A program made the translations under genes and the position numbers. The notes under the pieces are model-generated. The model saw only the letters and a list, made by a program, of their open reading frames with translations, was not told the DNA's origin and searched no databases. Below are positions 1-8,970 of a stretch of 64,000 nucleotides of DNA, piece after piece; position 1 is the stretch's first letter; every line of letters begins with the position of its first letter. This DNA comes from Rhizobium sp. CIAT894. Its GTDB lineage: Bacteria > Pseudomonadota > Alphaproteobacteria > Rhizobiales > Rhizobiaceae. Where the stretch lies: assembly GCF_000172795.2 (NCBI RefSeq), contig NZ_CP020947.1, positions 1,553,001-1,617,000 of the forward strand, given 5' to 3'.

Positions 1-1014
1 GGTTTCGTGCTTTTGGCGCTCTTCTGTCTCGTGCTCGTCGGCGGCGCCACGCGGCTGACCAATTCCGGCCTGTCGATCACCGAATGGAAGCCGATCCACG
101 GCGTCATCCCGCCGCTCTCGGCGGCCGAATGGGAAGAGGAATTCCGCCTCTACCAGCGTATTCCCGAATTTCAGCAATTGAACAGCTCGATGACTGTCGA
201 GGAATTCAAAGGCATCTTCTGGTGGGAATGGGCACACCGGCTGATCGCCCGCGGCATCGGCGTGATCTTTGCGCTGCCGCTCCTCTATTTCTGGCTGACG
301 GGGCGGATCGAAAAGCGCCTGCGCTGGCCGCTCCTGGGCATCCTGGCGCTTGGCGGCCTGCAGGGCTTCATCGGCTGGTGGATGGTATCGTCGGGCCTTT
401 CCGTCCGCACCGATGTCAGCCAGTACCGGCTGGCGACGCATCTCGTCATGGCCTGCCTGATCTTTGCCGGCTGCATGTGGATCATGCGCGGGCTCTCGCC
501 GCATTCGGACGATCCGGCCCCGGCCCGCAGCTCGCGCGGTTTTGCCGCCGCGATCGCCGTTTTCGCGCTGTTCCAGATCTATCTCGGCGCCTTGGTGGCG
601 GGGCTCGACGCCGGCTTTTCCTTCAATACCTGGCCGCTGATGGATGGCGCCGTCATCCCATCGGATCTGCTGATCCAGCAGCCGTTCTGGATCAATGCCT
701 TCGAGAACCCGAAGACGGTGCAGTTCATCCACCGCATCGGTGCCTATACGCTCTTCGCGCTGACCTTGATCAACATGGTGATCGCGCTTCGCGCCGCATC
801 GTGGACCACCCATGCACGCCGCGCCGTGCTGCTCTTCTCTCTGGTGACGCTGCAGGCGGCGATCGGCATTGCCACGCTGCTGATGCAGGTGCCCCTTCAC
901 TGGGGTCTGCTGCATCAGGCCGGCGCCCTGGTGGTTTTCGGTTTCGCCGTCGCCAACTGGCGCGGTTTTTACGGCGAATATCCGCACGCGATGGCGATCG
1001 CGGAACACGACTGA
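1..1014 (+). CDS. ctaA: Heme A synthase CtaA/Cox15, 5' end outside window
   Basis: Converts heme O to heme A for cytochrome c oxidase in the inner membrane. The reading frame is open from base 1, so the true start lies upstream; 337 residues are visible and I estimate about 30 are missing. The protein is strongly hydrophobic with about seven visible membrane segments. The Cox15 signatures are present: GLSITEW near the start and the heme-ligand histidine motifs WEWAHR, THLVMA, FIHRIG and LLHQAG. It converges with the TauE-type gene, with only 18 bases between stop codons and no obvious terminator there. Confidence 0.93.
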   Translation, partial: GFVLLALFCLVLVGGATRLTNSGLSITEWKPIHGVIPPLSAAEWEEEFRLYQRIPEFQQLNSSMTVEEFKGIFWWEWAHRLIARGIGVIFALPLLYFWLTGRIEKRLRWPLLGILALGGLQGFIGWWMVSSGLSVRTDVSQYRLATHLVMACLIFAGCMWIMRGLSPHSDDPAPARSSRGFAAAIAVFALFQIYLGALVAGLDAGFSFNTWPLMDGAVIPSDLLIQQPFWINAFENPKTVQFIHRIGAYTLFALTLINMVIALRAASWTTHARRAVLLFSLVTLQAAIGIATLLMQVPLHWGLLHQAGALVVFGFAVANWRGFYGEYPHAMAIAEHD

Positions 1015-1032
1015 AGCAGTGGCGTCAGGCGT

Positions 1033-1824
1033 TTAACGCAGCACCCCATCGAGCAACGGCATGCCGATGATCGCGGCGGCGGCGATCAGGATGTAGCAGG
1101 CGATGCGGAAGGTCCGTTCCTCGGCGAGCCCGAACAGTTTCGAGCCGCCGTAGAGCCCGACCGCATAACTCGGCAGGATGACGGCGGTGAGCGCGAAGAC
1201 GGCAGGTGCGAACAGTCCGCCGACATAATAGCTGATGGCGCTGAAGACGGACGAAATCGAGAAATAGAGAACGACATTCGCCCTGACGCGGGTGAAGTCG
1301 CTCTTGCCGCCAAGCCAGTAGGCGACGACAGGCGGTCCGCCAAGCTGTGCCGCGCCGCTGAAAAGGCCGGCGATCAGGCCGACGCCGCTGGTGAGCGGCG
1401 GCGACGGGGCGCCGTGATAGCGCCATCCCGAGGCGAGGAGTGCGAGCAGGCTGATCGCAATGACGGTGATGCTCCAGCGCAAGAGCAGCGGGTCGAGCAG
1501 CGCCAGCATTGCCGTACCGGCCGGCACGCCAAGCGCTGCACCCGCCGCCATGACGAAGACTTCTCGCCGGTTGGCGCCGCGCCAGGCTGGCGGGATCATT
1601 CCGAGTGACGCAATGCCGTCGATGACGAGCAGGATCGGCGAGATCAGTTTTGGACCGACGATCGCGCCGCCGAGCGGAACGAAGATCAATGCGGCGCCGA
1701 AGCCCGAAAATCCGCGGGCGAGCCCGGCGATGAACGCAAAGGCCATCAGCGCAGAGATGCTGTGGTCGGGCAGGGCTGCGGTAAACCATGCGTGCACGCC
1801 ATCGACGAGCGCATCGAGTGTCAT
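1033..1824 (-). CDS. TauE/SafE family sulfite/anion exporter-like membrane protein
   Basis: A 263-residue polytopic membrane protein (about eight hydrophobic segments) of the TauE/SafE family, whose members are thought to export sulfite, sulfoacetate or other organosulfur anions. The family pattern ARGFSGFGAALIFVPL lies near the N-terminus (around residues 35-50), and a second, weaker glycine-rich repeat (SGAAQLGGPPVVAYWL) lies in the C-terminal half, as expected from internal duplication. I chose the ATG at 1824, preceded by GGAG nine bases upstream. The frame stays open further upstream, but that stretch is arginine-rich and lacks family similarity. The substrate cannot be told from sequence. 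Confidence 0.82.
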   Translation of the reverse strand: MTLDALVDGVHAWFTAALPDHSISALMAFAFIAGLARGFSGFGAALIFVPLGGAIVGPKLISPILLVIDGIASLGMIPPAWRGANRREVFVMAAGAALGVPAGTAMLALLDPLLLRWSITVIAISLLALLASGWRYHGAPSPPLTSGVGLIAGLFSGAAQLGGPPVVAYWLGGKSDFTRVRANVVLYFSISSVFSAISYYVGGLFAPAVFALTAVILPSYAVGLYGGSKLFGLAEERTFRIACYILIAAAAIIGMPLLDGVLR

Positions 1825-2078
1825 GACATCAGGCTCCGTGACTAGAGAAATTCCAGGAAAAGTGTGAAGCGGTTTTCCCAGGCAAAGCGAAATGCTTTTG
1901 CCGGGAATTGCGTAAAAACAAAAGGCAGAGCGGTTCTGCGCTTCGATGAAAAGCTGAACCGCGCGATGGCATCGGCGGCGAGGAAGGCCCACTCTCATAG
2001 CCCATTCGACACCGATGATCGAGCCGAAAGCGGTATTGCGGCCGAGGCGGCGGCCGCAGGACGTTCATGGGAAGAACT

Positions 2079-2119
2079 CAAAATAAAGCTCGAGCGGCAT
2101 CCATGTCGATGCCGCCGCT
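2079..2119 (-). terminator. Intrinsic terminator downstream of argC
   Basis: Read on the minus strand, an 8-bp stem (GCGGCATC/GATGCCGC, loop of six) begins within ten bases of the argC stop and is followed by a T-rich tract (CTTTATTTT). Position and strand fit termination of speB-argC transcription. Confidence 0.55.
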
Positions 2120-2125
2120 CGCGCC

Positions 2126-3058
2126 TTACGAGGCGAGCATCAGATCCATGTTCTGGACGGCTGCGCCCGATGCACCCTTGCCAAGATTGTCGAGCAGGGC
2201 CACGAGGTTCACCTGCGCAGCACCCGGCGTGCCGAAGACGAAGAGCTTCATCGTGTCCTTGCCTTCGAGCTCGACGGCGTTGACGCGGGAGAGCGTCTTG
2301 CTTTCGGCGAGCGGCACGACGGTGACGATATCCTGGCCGGCATAATGGTCGGCGAGGGCGGCATGGATGCTTTCCATCGTCGTGCCTTCGGAGAGGTCGC
2401 CGAGATGCAGCGGCACCTGCACGATCATGCCCTGCGCGAACTTGCCGACCGACGGCGAGAAGATCGGCGCGCGGTCGAGCAACCCGTGCACGGTCATTTC
2501 GGGCACGTGTTTATGGGTAAGCGGCAGGCCGTAGAGGAAATGCGGCGCGGTGATCGCATCCGGGTGATCCGGGTTTTCCATCTGCGCGATCATCTGCTTG
2601 CCGCCGCCGGTATAGCCGGAGACCGCGTTGACCGTGACCGGATAGCCGTCCGGCAGGATGCCCGCGGCCCGCAATGGCCGGATGAGGCCGATCGCACCTG
2701 TCGGATAGCAGCCGGGATTGGCGACGAAACGGGCGGCTTTGATCCTGTCGGCCTGCGCGCCGTCCATTTCGGCAAAGCCGTAGGCCCAGCCGGGATTGAC
2801 ACGGAAGGCGGTGGAGGTGTCGATGACCCGCACATTGTTGTTGGCCGAAACCATCTGAACCGCTTCCTTCGACGCATCGTCGGGCAGGCAGAGAATGGCG
2901 ATGTCGGCACTGTTCAGCATGTCCTCGCGCATGGCCGCGTTGCGCCGCTCGGCCTCGGGAATGGACAGAAGCTCGACATCGCGGCGGCCGGCCATGCGCG
3001 TGCGGATCTGCAGACCCGTCGTGCCGTGCTCGCCGTCGATGAAGATTTTCGGTGCCAT
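2126..3058 (-). CDS. argC: N-acetyl-gamma-glutamyl-phosphate reductase (ArgC, short type)
   Basis: Third step of arginine biosynthesis: NADPH-dependent reduction of N-acetylglutamyl-5-phosphate to the semialdehyde. At 310 residues it matches the short ArgC class found in alphaproteobacteria. The N-terminal nucleotide-binding segment reads [14 protein letters not shown], and the catalytic cysteine sits in the motif [12 protein letters not shown] (about residue 115). The ATG at 3058 is the natural start. It lies 61 bases downstream of speB on the same strand, so the two may be cotranscribed, which would pair arginine synthesis with a ureohydrolase-family enzyme. Confidence 0.95.
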   Translation of the reverse strand: MAPKIFIDGEHGTTGLQIRTRMAGRRDVELLSIPEAERRNAAMREDMLNSADIAILCLPDDASKEAVQMVSANNNVRVIDTSTAFRVNPGWAYGFAEMDGAQADRIKAARFVANPGCYPTGAIGLIRPLRAAGILPDGYPVTVNAVSGYTGGGKQMIAQMENPDHPDAITAPHFLYGLPLTHKHVPEMTVHGLLDRAPIFSPSVGKFAQGMIVQVPLHLGDLSEGTTMESIHAALADHYAGQDIVTVVPLAESKTLSRVNAVELEGKDTMKLFVFGTPGAAQVNLVALLDNLGKGASGAAVQNMDLMLAS

Positions 3059-3119
3059 GTTAAACCTGCGCTTTCAATGAGTTCTGAAGATTTCCGGATT
3101 CAATTTGAACGATGATAAA

Positions 3120-4082
3120 TCAGCCTTGTGACACCGCGATGGCGCGTCGCTCGGCATGAAGGCCAAGCATATACATTGCCACCGTTGCGCCCGCAATGGC
3201 GGTGATATCGGCATGGTCGTAGGGCGGTGACACCTCGACCAAGTCGGCGCCGCGGATATCGAGCTGGTGCAGGCGCTGCAGCACCGAGAGGATCTTGGCG
3301 CTCGACGGGCCGCCGGCAACCGGCGTGCCGGTGCCCGGCGCAAAGGCCGGATCGAGGCAGTCGATATCGAAGGTCAGATAGGCAGGCGCACCGCGGGTGT
3401 GGGAGATGACCGCCGAAGCGATGTCGCCGGCGCTCATCTCCTCGACCTGGTGACCGTAGAGAATATTGACGCCGCAATCCTCCGGAGCATGGGTGCGGAT
3501 GCCGATCTGGATCGAGCGGTCGGGGTCGATGATGCCCTCGCGGACGGCCCGTGCCACGAAGGAGCCGTGGTCGATGCGCCGGTCTTCGTCGAACCAGGTA
3601 TCCTGGTGCGCGTCGAACTGGACGAGGGCAAGCGGTCCATGTTTTGCAGCATGCGCTTTCAGCAGCGGCCAGGTGACGTAGTGATCGCCGCCGAGCGTCA
3701 GCAGAAAGGCGCCGCTGTCGAGGATGGCATTGGCCTGGCGTTCGATGGCCGCAGGCGTATCCTGGTGATTGCCGTAGTCGAGCAGGCAATCGCCATAGTC
3801 GATCACCGCCATCTCGGCGAAGAGATCGCGATTGAACGGATATTGCGGATCATTGTCGAAGATCGCCGAGGCGCGCCGGATCGCCTGCGGTCCGAAGCGC
3901 GTGCCCGGCCGGTTCGAGGTTGCGGCATCGAAGGGAATACCCCAGACGGCAACGTCGACGCCGGCAAGCTCCTTGGTGAAGCGGCGGCGCATGAAGGACA
4001 GCGCTCCGGCAAAGGTCGGATCGCCGGCGGCGGAGGTGAGGCTGGTCGCCGTGAAGGCGTGGTCAATCGATCTGTTCGCCAA
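3120..4082 (-). CDS. speB: Agmatinase / ureohydrolase family enzyme
   Basis: A 320-residue manganese ureohydrolase, most likely agmatinase, which would turn agmatine into putrescine and urea. The metal-binding motifs are complete: GGDHYVTWP, DAHQDT and DIDCLDP, with GTGTPVAGG following as in agmatinases. The start is a TTG at 4082, chosen because AAGGAG sits six bases before it and no ATG lies nearby. A related activity such as guanidinobutyrase or formiminoglutamase cannot be excluded from motifs alone. argC follows on the same strand. Confidence 0.85.
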   Translation of the reverse strand: MANRSIDHAFTATSLTSAAGDPTFAGALSFMRRRFTKELAGVDVAVWGIPFDAATSNRPGTRFGPQAIRRASAIFDNDPQYPFNRDLFAEMAVIDYGDCLLDYGNHQDTPAAIERQANAILDSGAFLLTLGGDHYVTWPLLKAHAAKHGPLALVQFDAHQDTWFDEDRRIDHGSFVARAVREGIIDPDRSIQIGIRTHAPEDCGVNILYGHQVEEMSAGDIASAVISHTRGAPAYLTFDIDCLDPAFAPGTGTPVAGGPSSAKILSVLQRLHQLDIRGADLVEVSPPYDHADITAIAGATVAMYMLGLHAERRAIAVSQG

Positions 4083-4246
4083 GAGGGGCTCCTTTTTCAG
4101 TCGTGAAAGGTCAAGGCGCCGACTACGGGTAGGCGACCGGGCGACGAATTACAAGCGATCGGAAATGGAGCGGCGGCAAAAGCGTGCCGCGGTACGGCGC
4201 CTTAGCCATGATGTGGGCGTCGAAAGAGCAGCGAGGCGACCCGTGC

Positions 4247-4279
4247 AAAAACAAAAAAGGCCGGGTTTCCCCGGCCTTC
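4247..4279 (-). terminator. Intrinsic terminator after rpsI
   Basis: On the minus strand a GC-rich hairpin (AAGGCCGGG/CCCGGCCTT with a short AAA-type loop) is followed directly by TTTTTTGTTTTT. It sits 25 bases past the rpsI stop, a textbook Rho-independent terminator for rplM-rpsI. Confidence 0.88.
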
Positions 4280-4303
4280 GTAAATTCCGTCTGTCCGAAG
4301 CGA

Positions 4304-4771
4304 TTAACGCTTGGAGAACTGGAAGGAGCGGCGGGCCTTTGCCTTGCCGTACTTCTTGCGTTCGACGACGCGGCTGTCGCGGGTCAGGAAGCCGCCCTTC
4401 TTCAGCACCGAGCGCAGGCCCGGTTCGAAGTAGGTCAGCGCCTTGGACAGGCCATGGCGAACCGCACCGGCCTGGCCGGAGAGGCCGCCGCCGGCAACCG
4501 TTGCGATGATGTCGAACTGGCCGTCACGGGCAGCCGCAACGATCGGCTGGCGCAGGATCATCTGCAGCACCGGACGAGCGAAATATTCCGCGAATTCCTT
4601 GCCGTTGACGATGATCTTGCCGGAGCCCGGCTTGACCCAGACGCGGGCGACGGCGTTCTTGCGCTTGCCGGTCGCGTAGGAACGGCCGAGCGAATCGACC
4701 TTGCGGACGTGAGCCGGAGCCGCAGCTTCGGAAACCGTGCCGAGATCCTTCAGGGAGGAGAGGTCAGCCAT
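4304..4771 (-). CDS. rpsI: 30S ribosomal protein S9
   Basis: A 155-residue S9 protein of the small ribosomal subunit. The family core is clear ([18 protein letters not shown], then [10 protein letters not shown], then [13 protein letters not shown]), and the C-terminus ends in the usual basic tail, finishing SKR, which reaches towards P-site tRNA. Only two bases separate it from rplM, the standard L13-S9 gene pair, and a strong terminator follows. Confidence 0.98.
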   Translation of the reverse strand: MADLSSLKDLGTVSEAAAPAHVRKVDSLGRSYATGKRKNAVARVWVKPGSGKIIVNGKEFAEYFARPVLQMILRQPIVAAARDGQFDIIATVAGGGLSGQAGAVRHGLSKALTYFEPGLRSVLKKGGFLTRDSRVVERKKYGKAKARRSFQFSKR

Positions 4772-4773
4772 GA

Positions 4774-5238
4774 TCAGGCGCTCCTTACGTTCTTTTTGTT
4801 GAGCGCGGCAACGTCGAGGGCGACCGGCTGCTGGGCTTCATGGGGATGGTTGGAGCCGGCGTAAACGCGCAGGTTCTTCATCTGGCGACGGCCGAGCGGG
4901 CCACGCGGAACCATGCGTTCGACGGCCTTTTCGAGGACGCGCTCCGGGAAGCGGCCTTCGATGATCTGGCGCGCGGTGCGTTCCTTGATGCCGCCGGCAA
5001 AACCGGTGTGCCAATAGTAGACCTTGTCGGAATACTTCTTGCCGGTGAAAACCACCTTGTCGGCATTGATGACGATGACGTTGTCGCCGTCGTCAACGTG
5101 GGGGGTGAAGGTTGCCTTGTGCTTGCCGCGCAGGCGCATAGCGATGATGGAAGCGAGACGGCCAACGACCAGCCCTTCGGCGTCGATGATCACCCACTTC
5201 TTCTCCACCTCTGCAGGCTTCTGGGAGAAGGTTGCCAT
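4774..5238 (-). CDS. rplM: 50S ribosomal protein L13
   Basis: A 154-residue L13, an early assembly protein of the large subunit. Recognisable segments are [28 protein letters not shown] and the C-terminal [11 protein letters not shown]. The ATG at 5238 follows an AAAGAGAG ribosome binding site; the frame extends further upstream but that part is not L13-like. It is cotranscribed with rpsI. Its roughly 115-base leader starts with a terminator-like hairpin (separate entry), which suggests leader-based control. Confidence 0.97.
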   Translation of the reverse strand: MATFSQKPAEVEKKWVIIDAEGLVVGRLASIIAMRLRGKHKATFTPHVDDGDNVIVINADKVVFTGKKYSDKVYYWHTGFAGGIKERTARQIIEGRFPERVLEKAVERMVPRGPLGRRQMKNLRVYAGSNHPHEAQQPVALDVAALNKKNVRSA

Positions 5239-5321
5239 AGTGAATACTCTCTTTTGAGACCCTTGGCCCGAGGGCTTGAAGGGCGTTTCTTGTTGCTTGG
5301 ATTGGCAGGCTTGCGGCATGC

Positions 5322-5349
5322 CAAAAAGAAAGCAGCCCGGACAGGCTGC
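5322..5349 (-). promoter_or_regulatory. Terminator-like hairpin at the start of the rplM leader
   Basis: On the minus strand GCAGCC and GGCTGC pair across a six-base loop and are followed by TTTCTTTTT. The hairpin begins only about five bases after the predicted transcription start and about 85 bases before the L13 start codon. It could act as an attenuator or a 5'-end stabilising structure. Function is inferred only from shape and position. Confidence 0.45.
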
Positions 5350-5360
5350 GTTCTCGGCGG

Positions 5361-5389
5361 TCTATAGAGGGAATGTGACATCAGGTCAA
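5361..5389 (-). promoter_or_regulatory. Housekeeping sigma-factor promoter for rplM-rpsI
   Basis: Read on the minus strand: TTGACC, a 17-base spacer, then TATAGA, a close match to the vegetative promoter consensus. It would start transcription near 5354, giving rplM a leader of about 115 bases. The AT-rich remainder of this intergenic gap includes a small dyad, TGGTA-N6-TACCA, at 5447-5462 of unknown role. Confidence 0.7.
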
Positions 5390-5537
5390 CATCGGCGTTC
5401 CCGAGGCCTGGAAAAATACGAAAGCAAAAACAATAGGTTAGATATATGGTATTATGTTACCACACATTTATCGGTTAAACGGCTGCGTGCCTGACGCTTT
5501 TCGCACCTCTGCCGGGGCTGCAAGGGCATGACGGCCG

Positions 5538-6416
5538 CTAATCCTTAAAGGTGCGCAGGCACTTCATCATTTCGCGAAGGCCGCGCGTCAGATGTTTGTC
5601 CCGGCGCACGACCATGCCGAGGCGGCGCGTCAGTTTCGGCTGCAGCGATGACGTGGTCACCAGGCCGGCGCGCTCGCGCTTCAGCGCCAGCCCCGGCAGG
5701 ATCGACCAGCCGAGGCCGACGGCCACCAGTTCCTTGATCGCCTCGATGCTGCCGAACTCCATCGCCGGCCGGATCCTGGCGTTCGGCGCGGCTAGCCATG
5801 CATCGATTGTCCGCCGCGTATTGCCGCCCTCATAGAGCAGCAGCGTCCTGTCGCGCATGAAGGCGGCGTCCGGTCCGCCATCGGGTATGAGACTGCCCGC
5901 CGGAGCGACGGCCAGCAATTCCTCCTCGTAGAACGGTTCGATCTCGAAGTTGCGCCCCGAGGCCGGCAGGGCAACGACGGCGATATCGAGGCTGTTGGCC
6001 TCCAGATCACGCAGGACGTCGTCGGCATCGCCGATGCGCACGGTGATTTCGAGGCCTGGCATGGATTTTCTGGCGGCAGCGATGGCGCGCGGCAGCAGGT
6101 GGATCGACGCCGTGCCGCCGCTGCCGATGCGCACGCGGCCGCTGGCGCCGTCCCTGTAGGGCATCATCGCTTCTTCCGCGGCGGCTGATTCCTGTAGCAG
6201 GCGCCTTGCATGGGCGAGCAGGTCGAGGCCTGCGGCGGTCGGCTGCGCACGCCGCCCGACGCGCTCGATCAGCCGGACGCCGAGCCGCTGTTCGAGCCCC
6301 TTGACCTGCAGGCTGACGGCCGGTTGCGTCAGCCCCTCCTTCTCGGCTGCGGCGGTGAAGCTGCCGAGATCGGCGACGTTGACGAAGGTTGCGAGCTGAT
6401 CGAGGTTCAACGCCAT
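5538..6416 (-). CDS. LysR-family transcriptional regulator
   Basis: A 292-residue LysR-type regulator. Residues 1-60 form the winged helix-turn-helix (MALNLDQLATFVNVADLGSF, then AVSLQVKGLE) and the rest is the periplasmic-binding-like effector domain (RVRIGSGGTASIHLLPRAI onwards). I chose the ATG at 6416 because family similarity begins exactly there; the frame runs on for 220 codons upstream only by chance. It is divergent from the DUF1127 gene, and a dyad in the gap is a plausible autoregulatory site. The effector is unknown; CysL- and CbbR-like regulators share this layout. Confidence 0.88.
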   Translation of the reverse strand: MALNLDQLATFVNVADLGSFTAAAEKEGLTQPAVSLQVKGLEQRLGVRLIERVGRRAQPTAAGLDLLAHARRLLQESAAAEEAMMPYRDGASGRVRIGSGGTASIHLLPRAIAAARKSMPGLEITVRIGDADDVLRDLEANSLDIAVVALPASGRNFEIEPFYEEELLAVAPAGSLIPDGGPDAAFMRDRTLLLYEGGNTRRTIDAWLAAPNARIRPAMEFGSIEAIKELVAVGLGWSILPGLALKRERAGLVTTSSLQPKLTRRLGMVVRRDKHLTRGLREMMKCLRTFKD

Positions 6417-6428
6417 GCCAAAGATTTC

Positions 6429-6454
6429 CTTATGCAAATGATAATATCCATAAG
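6429..6454. promoter_or_regulatory. Dyad between LysR gene and DUF1127 gene, candidate LysR box
   Basis: Inverted repeat CTTATG-N14-CATAAG in an AT-rich stretch 13 bases upstream of the LysR start. It contains the imperfect palindrome TTATGCAAATGATAA, close to the T-N11-A layout of LysR binding sites. LysR regulators usually bind such dyads next to their own gene, so this is the best candidate operator in the gap. Confidence 0.4.
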
Positions 6455-6510
6455 CTTCCTTCGCAGGGTTTTCCATCCCATCCTTCAGCCGTTCAAAAAA
6501 GGTGGAAGAG

Positions 6511-6741
6511 ATGGCCATGGAACTGAGCGAAATCCTTGAGACGCCTCGCGATATCGTTCGATCGAATATGCGCCGGACGGCGCGCTGGGGCCGGCTACTG
6601 CTGGCCACCATCGAGCATCGCCTGGAAAAGCGCCGCAGCCGCCGCACGCTTTGCGAGCTCACCGACGACGAGCTTTGCGATGTCGGCCTGACCCGTGCGG
6701 AGGCGAAGGCCGAGATATCGAAATCCTGGTTCTGGTCTTGA
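6511..6741 (+). CDS. DUF1127 family small protein
   Basis: A 76-residue basic protein with a C-terminal DUF1127 motif (RRTLCELTDDELCDVGLTRAEA, then SWFW). This domain is common in small rhizobial proteins. Members in Agrobacterium and relatives have been linked to RNA turnover and to phosphate and carbon physiology, but no molecular activity is evident here. I took the ATG at 6511, which follows AAAGGTGG at suitable spacing; a GTG three codons earlier is possible. It is divergent from the LysR gene. Confidence 0.75.
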   Translation: MAMELSEILETPRDIVRSNMRRTARWGRLLLATIEHRLEKRRSRRTLCELTDDELCDVGLTRAEAKAEISKSWFWS

Positions 6742-6831
6742 CGCCGCTGCGGAAAGAGCGGATCCCGCTCGAAATTGCCGGCACGTTGTGGCAGAACACC
6801 TGTCTGAAAATCGAGCGCAGGGAGCATCATC

Positions 6832-7659
6832 ATGGCCGAAATCGTATCCTTCCGGAAGGACGCAGACAGGTCGGATGGGCTGCTGCTCCGCTCGCTGCAC
6901 GACGGCGTGCTGCGCCTGGTGCTCAACGATCCGCCGGCCAATGCGCTTTCGATCGCGCTTCTCGAAGCGCTGATGGCAGAGCTCGATAAGGCCGAATCGG
7001 ATGCGGATATCCGCGTCGTCGTCATCGCCTCGACCGGCAATGTCTTTTCCGCCGGCCATGATCTCAAGGAACTCACCGCCCATCGCGCCGATGAAGATCA
7101 GGGCGCCGCTTTCTTCGAGAGGACCTTTCGGCTCTGCGCCGATCTGATGCTGAAGATCGCGCATCTGCCGAAGCCCGTCATCGCCGAGGTCGACGGGCTG
7201 GCAACGGCGGCCGGCTGCCAGCTCGTCGCCTCCTGCGATCTGGCGATCTGCACCGACACGTCGACATTCTGCACGCCGGGCGTCAATATCGGCCTGTTCT
7301 GTTCGACGCCGATGGTGGCCGTTTCCCGTGCTGCCCATCGCAAGCAGGCGATGGAGATGCTCTTGACCGGCGAGACGATCGACGCCTCGACCGCCAAGGA
7401 TTTCGGCCTCATCAACCGTATCGTGCCGAAGCAGTATCTGGCGCAGGTGGTTTCCAAATATGCCGGAGTGATTGCCAGCAAATCGCCGCTGACCCTGAAG
7501 ATCGGCAAGGAAGCCTTCTACCGGCAGCTCGAACTGCCGGTCGAGGCAGCCTATGATTATGCCGCCAAGGTGATGGTCGACAACATGCTGACGCAGGATG
7601 CGCAGGAGGGGATCGGCGCCTTCCTCGGCAAGCGCAAGCCGGAATGGAAAGATAAGTGA
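6832..7659 (+). CDS. Enoyl-CoA hydratase/isomerase family protein
   Basis: A 275-residue crotonase-fold protein, most similar in pattern to the ECHDC3-like group of enoyl-CoA hydratases. The oxyanion-hole segments are visible: FSAGHDLKEL (about residues 65-75) and ATAAGCQLVASCDLAI (about residues 124-140). The family's two catalytic acidic positions are not obvious, so the exact reaction (hydration, isomerisation or other) is open. GGGAG precedes the ATG. Its stop codon directly abuts that of the convergent EamA gene. Confidence 0.85.
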   Translation: MAEIVSFRKDADRSDGLLLRSLHDGVLRLVLNDPPANALSIALLEALMAELDKAESDADIRVVVIASTGNVFSAGHDLKELTAHRADEDQGAAFFERTFRLCADLMLKIAHLPKPVIAEVDGLATAAGCQLVASCDLAICTDTSTFCTPGVNIGLFCSTPMVAVSRAAHRKQAMEMLLTGETIDASTAKDFGLINRIVPKQYLAQVVSKYAGVIASKSPLTLKIGKEAFYRQLELPVEAAYDYAAKVMVDNMLTQDAQEGIGAFLGKRKPEWKDK

Positions 7660-8496
7660 CTACGCCAGTTTCAGAACCAGCCCGCCGATTGCGATGACGA
7701 CGCCGGCGACGTAGCGCCAGATGCTGGCCTTTTCCTTGAAGACGGTGATCGAGATCACCAGCGCAAACAGGATCGCGGTTTCGCGCAGGGCCGCGACGGT
7801 CGCGACCGGGGCCTTTGTCATCGCCCAGAGCGCCAGCCCGTAAGAAGCGATCGAGCCGGCGCCGCCGATGAGGCCGCGCCACCAGTTGCGGCGGACGTGA
7901 CGCGCCACGGCGAAAGCGCCGCGCTGGGAAGCCGCCCAGGAAAACAGCAGCACCGGCGGCAGCAGCGACATCCATAATGTGTAGGAAACCGCATTGCCGG
8001 AAAGACGTGCGCCGATGCCGTCGACATAGGTGTAACTGGCGATGACGCAGGCATTGGCAAGCGACAGTAGCACAGCGCGGCTGCTGCCGCGCCGCGCCTC
8101 CAGCGCGAGTGTCAGGACGCCGGCGCAGATGGTCATCGTGCCCGCGAGCGCGCCGGCGGAAAGATTTTCCTTCAGGATGAAGCCGCTTGTCGCGGCAATC
8201 AGCAGCGGCGCGCAGCCGCGCATCAGCGGATAGACCAGGCCGATATCACCGGCCCGGTAGGCAGCGGCCACCAGTTGGAAATAAGCGAACTGCAGGATGG
8301 CCGAGATGCCGATGAACGGCCAGGCCGCGCTTTGCGGCAACGGCAGAAATGCCAGGAACGGCAGCGCTGAAACCGCGCCGCCGGCCGAGATCAGCGCCGC
8401 ATCGAGGGACTTATCGCTGCCGGCCTTGACGATAGCGTTCCATGTCGCATGCAGCAGTGCGCCGAATAGAACGAGCAGGATGACGTCGAGAGGCAA
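7660..8496 (-). CDS. EamA-family (DMT superfamily) transporter
   Basis: About 278 residues with ten predicted membrane segments in two EamA repeats. It has the characteristic end of each repeat (GFILKENLSAGALAGTMTIC and VFKEKASIWRYVAGVVIAIGG). Members move amino acids, nucleotides or other small metabolites across the inner membrane; the substrate here is unknown. The start is uncertain: I prefer the TTG at 8496 because the first membrane segment (PLDVILLVLFGALLHATWNAI) begins there. A much longer frame begins at 8616 but adds an unlikely N-terminus. The stop codon overlaps no base of the neighbouring hydratase but touches it. Confidence 0.8.
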   Translation of the reverse strand: MPLDVILLVLFGALLHATWNAIVKAGSDKSLDAALISAGGAVSALPFLAFLPLPQSAAWPFIGISAILQFAYFQLVAAAYRAGDIGLVYPLMRGCAPLLIAATSGFILKENLSAGALAGTMTICAGVLTLALEARRGSSRAVLLSLANACVIASYTYVDGIGARLSGNAVSYTLWMSLLPPVLLFSWAASQRGAFAVARHVRRNWWRGLIGGAGSIASYGLALWAMTKAPVATVAALRETAILFALVISITVFKEKASIWRYVAGVVIAIGGLVLKLA

Positions 8497-8970
8497 GGGG
8501 GTAATCCGAAAACAGGTAGGGAAGAGAAAACGCTTCGCCCCGGACGGGGTAAACTCTTGAAAAGACAACTGGCATTTGCACGAAAATGTACGGGAGACAG
8601 TCCCGGATACGTTCATGTGTCGAATATCATCCTTTCAATATGCAGACAATGTTGGGTCGCCGTGGCAATTTTTACGTGCGCGCGATATGCGTTCAATCCA
8701 CGCAACGCTTTCAACTATGAGATGTTTCTAATTTACGTGAGAACGTGGAGGGGGTTTATCGTGAACAAAAGAAGAAATGGCTTGGCAGGAATTCGAAGTG
8801 GTTTATTCTATGATGCTGAAATATAGATATTATTCTATAACTTTGATATAGGCGAAAAGCAAAGCTGCTGGTTGTGTTATCTTCAATAAATCGCAGCGCG
8901 CGATTGAGTTCGAAACTCCCGCAACCGCCAAAGCGTCGCGGTTCGATATCCCGTGCGATGGTGAAAAATA
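8497..8970. other. AT-rich intergenic stretch with one possible tiny ORF
   Basis: This gap is clearly lower in GC than its surroundings, especially 8620-8900. No known gene or RNA was recognised. The only coding hint is a GTG-started frame of 21 codons at 8761-8826, preceded by GGAGGGGG six to eight bases upstream and rich in basic residues at its start (NKRRNG). The larger frame around it lacks support. I see no terminator or repeat that would explain the composition. Confidence 0.4.

Noticed and set aside
6417..7076. 220-codon N-terminal extension of the LysR regulator
   Set aside because: It overlaps the divergent DUF1127 and hydratase genes; LysR similarity starts exactly at the ATG at 6416.
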